This document shows positions 57,799 through 64,000 of a stretch of DNA of 64,000 bases, in pieces. The stretch is from JAGORM01 sp050255815 (GTDB lineage: Bacteria > Patescibacteriota > Microgenomatia > Levybacterales > GWA1-39-11): contig JBLMVJ010000019.1 in NCBI GenBank assembly GCA_050255815.1, forward strand, positions 1-64,000, written 5' to 3'. A model generated the notes under the pieces. That model saw only the letters and a list, made by a program, of their open reading frames with translations, ran no database searches and had not been told where the DNA came from. The position numbers and the translations under genes were made by a program. Within the stretch, counting starts at the first letter, position 1. The number at the start of each line of letters is the position of its first letter.

Positions 57799-59211
57799 TT
57801 ACTTCACTCCATATTTGCTCAAAACTTCAGTTTCCCCTGATCCTAATGTATCTATGGCAGAATCCGGGGAAGTATTATTTAGCATAGCATTTATTGCATT
57901 ACCCAAATAAGTATTTAAGGCCGTATTCATGGCGGCGTCATACGTATCTGAGGAAAATGGTGTAGATACCGCGTTATCAGCCTGGTCTAAAAATGGTTTT
58001 AAAAGAGGATTGGAAGCCAGTGATGCCTTCATGTCTTTCCTGGGATACAACTCACCAAAAAGCCTGGACTTTGATTCCAGTGTATACATTTTCTGAAGAG
58101 TATCTTTACTGCCTAAATATTTAAGGAATTCAAATGCCTCTTTAGGATGTTTTGTTTTTGCAGAAACTCCCTCAACCCAATAAGAGGCTATGGTTTCCGC
58201 CCTGTCTGCTGCCAGATGAGGAACGGGAACTATTTCAAAATTAAGGCTAGGATTTTTTGCCTTAATATCCAAAATGTCCCAGGAGTAACCAAAATACATT
58301 GCTAAAGAACCATCTGCAAAAGCCAGTTTTGAATTTTCCATGTCAGTATCCCATGTTTTACCTTTTCCACTACTGTCCCCTTTCCCAAAGGGAATATAAT
58401 ATCCGGCCAACGCATCTATTGCATTTTGCTTGGACTTGCCGCTGATATGATAAATATCTGCCCTGTTCTGGACTAAAAGAAGAGAGATAACATCAGATGC
58501 ATGAGCAATGTTTTCATAACCACCCAAAGCCACTCCTGATGTTTTTATTTTTCCCGTTTCATCAGGAACGGTTAGGGAAGCCGCAACATCTGCAAGAGTA
58601 TCCCAACTGGTAGGCGCATTAGCAATGTCTCCGGCTTTTAACAGATCTTTGTTAACAAATAAAGCTAAGGTGTCTATCTGAAGAGGAACGCCATAGAATG
58701 CACCATTTTTTTGCAGGTCACTTTTAACCACACTGTAATAATCAGTATCTAATCCTAATGATTTAACAACGTCATTAGGCAAAGGAAGAAGATTTCCGGT
58801 ACCAACTAATTCTAATGGCCAACTATTGTGGAACCTGAATATGTCAGGCCCATTCCCGTTATTAATTCTGGTAGTCAAACGGTCAATATACTGCCCTTCC
58901 CCCTTTATATCCCTTTTTTCATAATTCACGTGAATAGTAGGATGTGTCCGGTTAAAGTCTGCAATCACCTGGCTCATTACGGTTGAGTCTTCCCAAAGTC
59001 CCCAATACGTCAGCGTAACCGGCCCCTGTTTTCCGGCAAAAAACCGGGGGATAAAAAGGATTGCCAGAACTATAATAAGGATCAGTACAATTGCCCCTAT
59101 TGCCAGGCGGAGAATCATGCCTTTCATGCCGGAGCCTGTTTCAGGCATATTGCCGGACGCATCCTGGGTAATAGGAGTGGGCTGTTGGGGAGACAGCATA
59201 GTAGGATCCAT
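57799..59211 (-). CDS. Membrane-anchored extracellular solute-binding protein
   Basis: 470 residues from ATG at 59211. One helix (LAIGAIVLILIIVLAILFIPRFF) instead of a lipobox, then a sugar-type periplasmic-binding fold: TLTYWGLWEDSTVMSQVIADFN, GQYIDRLTTRINNGNGPDIFRFH, GVPLQIDTLALFVNKDLL, and PKEAFEFLKYL near the end. It probably binds a sugar or oligosaccharide, but no ABC permease or ATPase lies nearby, so it may be a sensor or use distant partners. TATAAT six bases before the ATG suggests a leaderless message. Confidence 0.85.
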   Translation of the reverse strand: MDPTMLSPQQPTPITQDASGNMPETGSGMKGMILRLAIGAIVLILIIVLAILFIPRFFAGKQGPVTLTYWGLWEDSTVMSQVIADFNRTHPTIHVNYEKRDIKGEGQYIDRLTTRINNGNGPDIFRFHNSWPLELVGTGNLLPLPNDVVKSLGLDTDYYSVVKSDLQKNGAFYGVPLQIDTLALFVNKDLLKAGDIANAPTSWDTLADVAASLTVPDETGKIKTSGVALGGYENIAHASDVISLLLVQNRADIYHISGKSKQNAIDALAGYYIPFGKGDSSGKGKTWDTDMENSKLAFADGSLAMYFGYSWDILDIKAKNPSLNFEIVPVPHLAADRAETIASYWVEGVSAKTKHPKEAFEFLKYLGSKDTLQKMYTLESKSRLFGELYPRKDMKASLASNPLLKPFLDQADNAVSTPFSSDTYDAAMNTALNTYLGNAINAMLNNTSPDSAIDTLGSGETEVLSKYGVK

Positions 59212-59217
59212 AGTATA

Positions 59218-59223
59218 ATTATA
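59218..59223 (-). promoter_or_regulatory. -10 box of a probably leaderless transcript (solute-binding protein)
   Basis: TATAAT, six bases, ATG at 59211. Confidence 0.6.
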
Positions 59224-59269
59224 CTCACAGATTACCGGGGTAGTAAACTCTAGTAAAGAATATATATAG

Positions 59270-59275
59270 TATAAT
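59270..59275 (+). promoter_or_regulatory. -10 box of the VanW gene
   Basis: TATAAT on the plus strand, start point near 59283, about 20 bases before ATG at 59302. No SD in the short leader. Divergent from the promoter at 59218. Confidence 0.5.
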
Positions 59276-59301
59276 GAGGCGCGCATATTGGCAATCAATT
59301 T

Positions 59302-60741
59302 ATGGCTGAAAAAAGTGGGGTAAAACTCAAAAAAGGAAAAATTTCAAAAGTAAAACATGCAAAACACGCCATAAAACCGGCTTTTTGGTTTACGGTAGGC
59401 GTTTTATTTGCAAGCTTTTGCCTGGCAGCACTGGCTTTGGTATATTTTAAAGTAGCTTTTAAAAACCACGTCATTCCCGGTGTTTTTATAGGGTCCACAT
59501 ACGTAGGCGGTAAAACACCTGAAGAGGTAGAAAAAATATTCCTGGAAAAAAATGTACGTATTCAAAATACAAAAATTACTTTTTATGATGACGGGGATGC
59601 TGCTACCGCCTCAGCAAAAGACCTCAATATTGGATATGACACGCAACTTCTTAAAGAACAAGCTGAAAGTATAGGAAAATCTGCCGACGTTATTTCAAAT
59701 GTATACTATATTATTAATTCCTACTTAAATGGCACGTACCTCAACCCTTCTTATACGGGTAACCTGGATAAGATTACTGCATTACTTGATCCTATCCAGA
59801 AAAAAACATATATACAACCACAAGACGCTCTTTTTAAAGTAGAAAATAACCGGGTTACTGCGTTCCAGCAATCAACAGACGGAAAATCTATAGATTTTGA
59901 TGAATTGAGACAAACGGTACAAAACTTAATCCAACCCATCTCTGAAGGGCACCAGAAAGATATTGCCATCAAAATTCCGGTAAAAATCTTAAAGCCAACC
60001 GTAACAACTGAAAAGGCAAATAATTTTGGGATAGTAGAAGAGATAGGAGAAGGAAGCTCTATGTTTGGTCATTCTATACCTAACAGGATAGATAATATTG
60101 TCCTGGCAACCAGTAAAATAAACGGGGTTTTAGTTGCCCCAAATGAAGTATTCTCCTTTGATAAATACTTAGGGGATGTCTCAAAAAACACCGGCTATAA
60201 ACAAGCATATGTTATCCAAAATGGAAAAACGGTATTGGGTGACGGAGGCGGTGTATGCCAGGTTTCTACCACCTTATTCAGGGCAATCTTAAACGCAGGT
60301 CTGCCTGTAGTAGAGCGGAACGCCCATGCATACAGAGTAGGATATTATGAGGAAGATTCTCCTCCGGGAATTGATGCCACAGTTTTTTACCCCAGTGTTG
60401 ATTTAAAGTTTAAAAATGATACCGGGAATTATATCCTTATCCAGTCAACCATGGATTTAGACAATTTAAAAATGTCGTTTATTCTTTATGGAAAAAAGGA
60501 TGGCAGGGTTGCAACCCTTACCACTCCGGTTATTACCAACCAGATTCCTGCTCCGGAACCAATCTATCAGGATGATCCTACTCTTCCTAAAGGGACACTA
60601 AAACAGGTTGATTTTGCTGCTGCAGGAGCAACCGTAATATTCAGCAGGACGGTAACCAGAGGCGGAAAAGTAATCATCCAGGATACCTATAAATCAGTGT
60701 ACCAACCATGGCATGCTGCCTACGTAAGAGGAACGGGATAA
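59302..60741 (+). CDS. VanW family anchored protein
   Basis: 479 residues. Basic N-terminus, one helix (FWFTVGVLFASFCLAALALVYF), then two peptidoglycan-binding-like (YkuD-neighbour type) regions (GVFIGSTYVGGKTPEEVEK), and a VanW domain at ~240-400: NGVLVAPNEVFSFDKYLG, VLGDGGGVCQVSTTLFRAILNAG, and VVERNAHAYRVGYY. VanW is linked to cell-wall biology and vancomycin resistance clusters; its reaction is unknown. A cell-wall role is likely. Confidence 0.92.
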   Translation: MAEKSGVKLKKGKISKVKHAKHAIKPAFWFTVGVLFASFCLAALALVYFKVAFKNHVIPGVFIGSTYVGGKTPEEVEKIFLEKNVRIQNTKITFYDDGDAATASAKDLNIGYDTQLLKEQAESIGKSADVISNVYYIINSYLNGTYLNPSYTGNLDKITALLDPIQKKTYIQPQDALFKVENNRVTAFQQSTDGKSIDFDELRQTVQNLIQPISEGHQKDIAIKIPVKILKPTVTTEKANNFGIVEEIGEGSSMFGHSIPNRIDNIVLATSKINGVLVAPNEVFSFDKYLGDVSKNTGYKQAYVIQNGKTVLGDGGGVCQVSTTLFRAILNAGLPVVERNAHAYRVGYYEEDSPPGIDATVFYPSVDLKFKNDTGNYILIQSTMDLDNLKMSFILYGKKDGRVATLTTPVITNQIPAPEPIYQDDPTLPKGTLKQVDFAAAGATVIFSRTVTRGGKVIIQDTYKSVYQPWHAAYVRGTG

Positions 60742-60759
60742 TTCAAAAAACTATTTGTA

Positions 60760-61230
60760 ATGAGGAAAATAATTGAATATAAAGACCTTCAAGCCTCGTT
60801 AAACCGCATTAAATCCCAAGGGACCATTGTTTTGGTGGGTGGTTGTTTTGATGTCTTACATAAAGGACATATAAAATTCCTCACAAAAGCACAAGAACAT
60901 GGAGATATTTTAATGGTAATGCTGGAAAGTGATGAAAATGTGCGGGCAAGCAAGGGTCCGGGGCGGCCGGTAAATAACCAAATCCACCGTGCCCATATTC
61001 TGGCGGCATTAAAACAAGTTGATTATGTTCTTCTCCTCCCTTCCCTCAAAACAGATCTGGAGTACTATGAGCTTGTAAAAAAACTGGAACCTGATATAAT
61101 TGCAGTGACTGAAAATGATCCCGCCTATAAGAAAAAGGCTGAACAGGCGGAAATGGTTGGAGGAAAAGTGGTTGAGGTTATAGAAAGGCTCCCACACTCC
61201 ACAACAAAAATATTAGAACAGGTTAATTAA
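60760..61230 (+). CDS. Cytidylyltransferase-fold nucleotidyltransferase (RfaE C-domain-like)
   Basis: 156 residues. VLVGGCFDVLHKGHIKFLTKA holds the HxGH motif; later RVNNQIHRAHILAAL and the ERLPHSTTKIL end (similar to the ISTTxI motif) are typical. Such enzymes join a nucleotide to a sugar phosphate or alcohol phosphate, for example in ADP-heptose synthesis. No heptose kinase half is fused. It follows VanW by 18 bases on the same strand. Substrate unknown. Confidence 0.82.
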   Translation: MRKIIEYKDLQASLNRIKSQGTIVLVGGCFDVLHKGHIKFLTKAQEHGDILMVMLESDENVRASKGPGRPVNNQIHRAHILAALKQVDYVLLLPSLKTDLEYYELVKKLEPDIIAVTENDPAYKKKAEQAEMVGGKVVEVIERLPHSTTKILEQVN

Positions 61231-61240
61231 TTAAATAACG

Positions 61241-61714
61241 GTGAAAAAAGTATTAATTCTATACGGTCTTTTGATTCTAGTATTAGTAATCTTCTTTTTT
61301 ATGAGGGGAGGAAATTTCTCCTTTGGCCTTCTATCCGGCGGCGCTACCGCAAAAATCAATGATAAAACCTATAAATTATTAGTTGCTAAAACTCAGGCAG
61401 ACCAAATAAAAGGGCTTTCCGGAAGAGATTCACTTCCTGCAGACACCGGCATGCTATTTGTCTTTTCCCAAAAAGGGATATATCCATTCTGGATGAAAAA
61501 TATGAAATTTCCTATAGATATTATTTTTATCAATGATAATAAAATTGTTGACCTTTTTGAAAATGCACAGGTGCCCGCAGCAGGAACACCGGATGTTGAA
61601 ATCCAAAAATACCGGCCTTCTCAACCGGGTAATTATGTGCTGGAACTCAATGCCTTTGAAATTGCAAAGCAGAAGATAAAGAAAGGCGACACGGTAACCC
61701 TCAAAGGAATATAA
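61241..61714 (+). CDS. DUF192 membrane-anchored protein
   Basis: 157 residues from GTG at 61241. One helix (VLILYGLLILVLVIFFFM), then DUF192: KLLVAKTQADQIKGLSGRD, GMLFVFSQKGIYPFWMKNM, and IDIIFINDNKIVDLFENA. The family is widely found outside the membrane and has no settled function. The GTG starts 10 bases after the preceding stop. No SD is clear. Confidence 0.9.
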   Translation: MKKVLILYGLLILVLVIFFFMRGGNFSFGLLSGGATAKINDKTYKLLVAKTQADQIKGLSGRDSLPADTGMLFVFSQKGIYPFWMKNMKFPIDIIFINDNKIVDLFENAQVPAAGTPDVEIQKYRPSQPGNYVLELNAFEIAKQKIKKGDTVTLKGI

Positions 61715-61798
61715 AAAAAGAGTACCAAAGGCTCCAAAAGTATCAAAGGTACCAAAAGCAATATCTCTCTTGATACCCGTGATACACTTGATACACTT

Positions 61799-62968
61799 AT
61801 GAAAATACTTGCCATTGAATCTTCTTGTGATGAAACTAGTGCTGCAGTGGTTGAGAAAAGCGGCGAAGAGATAAAAGTTCTTTCTAACATAACCGCCACC
61901 TCATTGGAAATTCATGCCGGAACAGGAGGAATAATCCCTGAAAACGCGGCAAGGATGCAGGTGAAATACATAATGCCCGTGATAATAGAAGCCCTCCAGT
62001 CATCAGGTCTCGATCCTCAGTTATCAGTAAAAGGTCAATCTGTAAATCAGTTAACCGGTCAACAGAAAACTCATAGACAGGCATCTGAAAACGGAAAACT
62101 GGAAACAGATAACTCTCTTGTTCAACAAATACTAAGGGACCAGATAGATGCTATTGCGGTTACGTATGGGCCCGGGCTCATTGGTTCACTTTTAGTAGGG
62201 GTGGAAACTGCAAAAACACTTTCTTTTGTTTTTAACAAACCCATTATTCCGGTGAATCATCTTTTAGCACATCTGTTTGCGAATTTTATTTCATGCAGCA
62301 CTAGCTCCTATTCTCTAGCCACTAGTCCCTTTCCTTTCATAGGCCTAATCGTCTCCGGTGGCCATACAGATTTACTGCTGTTCGAGGGAATAGAAAACTA
62401 CAAATGGCTGGGTGGAACCCGGGATGATGCAGCAGGAGAAGCACTGGATAAAATTGGCCGACTTCTTGGCCTCAGTTACCCTGCAGGTCCTGAAATTGAG
62501 AGGCGAGCCAGATTAGGATCAAAAACAAAAATCCGTTTCCACGCTCCATTATTAGGAGAAAAAACCTACGACTTTTCCTTTTCAGGACTGAAAACCGAGG
62601 CAATGAGATACATTCAAAAACAGTCAACTATGAACCATGAACTATTAACTAACAGCTCTCTCATAAATGAAATATGCTTTGCCGTCCAAAAAGCAGTGAT
62701 AGATGTACTGGTGAGAAAAACGCTCAGCGCTACCCAAGAATATGATGCTAAAAATATCCTATTGGGCGGAGGCGTCTCCGCAAACAACACACTCAGAGAA
62801 GCATTCAAGCAAAAGACTAAAGACCAAGGCCTGAAGACTAATATTTTTGCCCCCCAGCAAAAATATTGCACTGACAACGCAGCCATGGTAGGCACATATG
62901 CGCTTTTGCATCAAGAGCTAAGCAATTGGGAAAATGTTTCTGTTAACCCGGAGCTTTATTTTGCATAA
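61799..62968 (+). CDS. tsaD: tRNA t6A synthase subunit TsaD, with inserted low-complexity segments
   Basis: 389 residues against ~335-345 usual. Transfers the threonylcarbamoyl group to A37 of tRNA. Motifs: LAIESSCDETSAAVVE, AVTYGPGLIGSLLVG, VNHLLAHLFANF (metal His), GLIVSGGHTDLLL, GLSYPAGPEIERRA, FSFSGLKT and LLGGGVSANNTLRE. An extra Gln/Ser/Asn-rich segment (around residues 72-110: QLSVKGQSVNQLTGQQ and onward) and smaller ones near CSTSSYSLATSPF and QSTMNHELLTNSS come from repetitive DNA words. Partners TsaB, TsaC and TsaE are at 17-18.5 kb. Confidence 0.95.
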   Translation: MKILAIESSCDETSAAVVEKSGEEIKVLSNITATSLEIHAGTGGIIPENAARMQVKYIMPVIIEALQSSGLDPQLSVKGQSVNQLTGQQKTHRQASENGKLETDNSLVQQILRDQIDAIAVTYGPGLIGSLLVGVETAKTLSFVFNKPIIPVNHLLAHLFANFISCSTSSYSLATSPFPFIGLIVSGGHTDLLLFEGIENYKWLGGTRDDAAGEALDKIGRLLGLSYPAGPEIERRARLGSKTKIRFHAPLLGEKTYDFSFSGLKTEAMRYIQKQSTMNHELLTNSSLINEICFAVQKAVIDVLVRKTLSATQEYDAKNILLGGGVSANNTLREAFKQKTKDQGLKTNIFAPQQKYCTDNAAMVGTYALLHQELSNWENVSVNPELYFA

Positions 62969-63056
62969 ACCCCTTGCGAAATAGTTTTTCATACTTTACA
63001 ATTGCTGCTTCCGTGTAGTTAGATTAGATATTGTTAATTAACATAAGTAAGAAGCT

Positions 63057-64000
63057 ATGAATAAAACACTGATATTGGTAGAGTCACCAACAAAAGCAAG
63101 AACACTAGCAAGATTTTTTGGAGATAAATATGATATAGAAGCCTCCGTAGGCCACATCCGTGATTTACCTAAGGGAGATATTGGCGTGGATATAGAACAT
63201 AATTTTGAACCGCGGTATGTTATCCCTAAAGCAAAGCAGAAAATCTTAACCGGCCTAAAAAAGAAAGTTAAAAATAAGGATGAAGTCCTATTGGCAACAG
63301 ACCCTGACCGTGAAGGGGAAGCTATCTCTTATCATCTATTAGAAATGCTAAAGCCGGAGGCAAAAAAAGATACAACCTTTAAGCGCATTGTTTTCCATGA
63401 AATTACGAAGGATGCAATAGAGGAAGCGCTCCAAAGCCCCAGGGGAATAGATGAAAAATTAGTGAACGCACAGACTGCCAGGCGCGTGCTGGACCGGGTT
63501 GTAGGATATAAAATTTCCCCAATTTTATGGAAAAAGATAAAACGGAATTTATCTGCAGGACGTGTCCAATCAATTGCATTACGTCTTATTGTAGAACGGG
63601 AACGGGAGATCCAAAAATTCCGGACAGAACCATATTTTAAATTATTTTTAGTTATTAAGAAGAAAGACCAGGAGGTAGAATTTGAACTGAAAGAGTTTGA
63701 TGGGAAAAAAGTTGATGTTACTGAAAAACTAGACTTATATGACGGGGAATATTCTTTTTCAAAAACTATTTTAGATGCTGCTACTGCAGACCAAATTATT
63801 GGCAATTTATCCTCCCAGACCTTCACCGTTTCAGACGTAGTAAAAAAACAAACAAAACGTTCTCCGCTGCCACCATTTATCACTTCTACCATGCAAATAG
63901 AAGCTTCCCGCCGGATTAATTTTAATAGCCGGAAAACAATGCAGGTTGCACAACGGCTTTATGAAGAGGGATACATCACGTACCACAGGACTGACTCTTT
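63057..64000 (+). CDS. topA: DNA topoisomerase I (C-terminus cut by window edge)
   Basis: 314 residues visible from ATG at 63057; an AAGAAG stretch lies just upstream. Relaxes negative supercoils. TOPRIM motifs: LILVESPTKARTLARFFG and LATDPDREGEAISYHLL. RVLDRVVGYKISPILWKKI and LSAGRVQSIALRLIVEREREI follow. The last visible residues read EGYITYHRTDS, which contains the active-site tyrosine. The C-terminal half, including any zinc domains, lies beyond the edge. Confidence 0.97.
   Translation, partial: MNKTLILVESPTKARTLARFFGDKYDIEASVGHIRDLPKGDIGVDIEHNFEPRYVIPKAKQKILTGLKKKVKNKDEVLLATDPDREGEAISYHLLEMLKPEAKKDTTFKRIVFHEITKDAIEEALQSPRGIDEKLVNAQTARRVLDRVVGYKISPILWKKIKRNLSAGRVQSIALRLIVEREREIQKFRTEPYFKLFLVIKKKDQEVEFELKEFDGKKVDVTEKLDLYDGEYSFSKTILDAATADQIIGNLSSQTFTVSDVVKKQTKRSPLPPFITSTMQIEASRRINFNSRKTMQVAQRLYEEGYITYHRTDS

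Noticed and set aside
63332..63892. Minus-strand 186-residue frame inside topA
   Set aside because: It is antisense to conserved topoisomerase I coding sequence and shows no domain of its own.

Overview
The window looks like a chromosome segment from a Candidate Phyla Radiation (Patescibacteria) bacterium, most likely of the Microgenomates type. The signs are compact AT-rich DNA, many small one-helix membrane or surface proteins, a half-length TsaB, a CAP protein with the FTPHHTNNH-type N-terminus, DUF5679 and DUF4446 proteins, and two winged-helix/nucleotidyltransferase proteins. Few genes have a Shine-Dalgarno (SD) sequence, and many have a -10 box only 6-8 bases before the ATG. A full release factor 2 gene and the use of TGA as a stop indicate the standard code. 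No rRNA, convincing tRNA, transposase, prophage or CRISPR array is present.

Layout. 1-6.2 kb: secD (cut by the left edge), small and surface proteins, a DUF5679 zinc protein between strong hairpins, and a 515-residue protein with SelO-pseudokinase-like motifs. 6.3-15.6 kb: a minus-strand sugar-nucleotide and glycosylation block (rmlA, Nudix, rmlB, rmlD, ugd, rmd, gmd, a GT2-GtrA fusion and a GT39 enzyme), without rmlC. 15.7-24.7 kb: CAP protein, tsaB/tsaC/tsaE, a surface protein, a cell-division peptidoglycan module (ftsE, ftsX, coiled-coil C39 peptidase), prfB and a MazG-like protein. 24.7-32.7 kb: an accessory block with a PHP phosphoesterase, a duplicated AcpS-like phosphopantetheinyl transferase, two FabH-like synthases, a double-hotdog dehydratase and a FabG-like reductase. 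32.8-43.1 kb: ppsA, a deacetylase-like protein, a uracil-DNA glycosylase, and surface proteins beside a membrane-bound transcription factor. 43.3-56.7 kb: secA, serS, rdgB, a methyltransferase, lysS, an archaeal-type CoaD/dephospho-CoA kinase fusion, a threonine-to-acetyl-CoA pair (tdh, kbl) and greA. 56.9-64 kb: nucleotidyltransferase, sugar-binding protein, VanW, DUF192, tsaD and topA (cut by the right edge).

The genes suggest a small cell that makes decorated surface glycans, exports many anchored proteins through Sec, and makes t6A from a locally complete gene set. It also has an unusual set of CoA and phosphopantetheine-dependent genes: last steps of CoA synthesis, acetyl-CoA from threonine, carrier-protein activation, and condensation/reduction/dehydration enzymes. 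No acyl carrier protein, FabD, acetyl-CoA carboxylase or enoyl reductase is visible here.

The most striking unexplained features are in RNA leaders. Three loci (secA, greA, and the small gene before lysS) have a recognisable promoter followed at once by a terminator-like hairpin with a 7-8 base T-run, then a strong SD. Two of these leaders carry 10-residue mini-ORFs: one poly-lysine, and two tandem identical copies on a 44-base repeat. A 57-base structured element with identical arms occurs in front of two unrelated genes.
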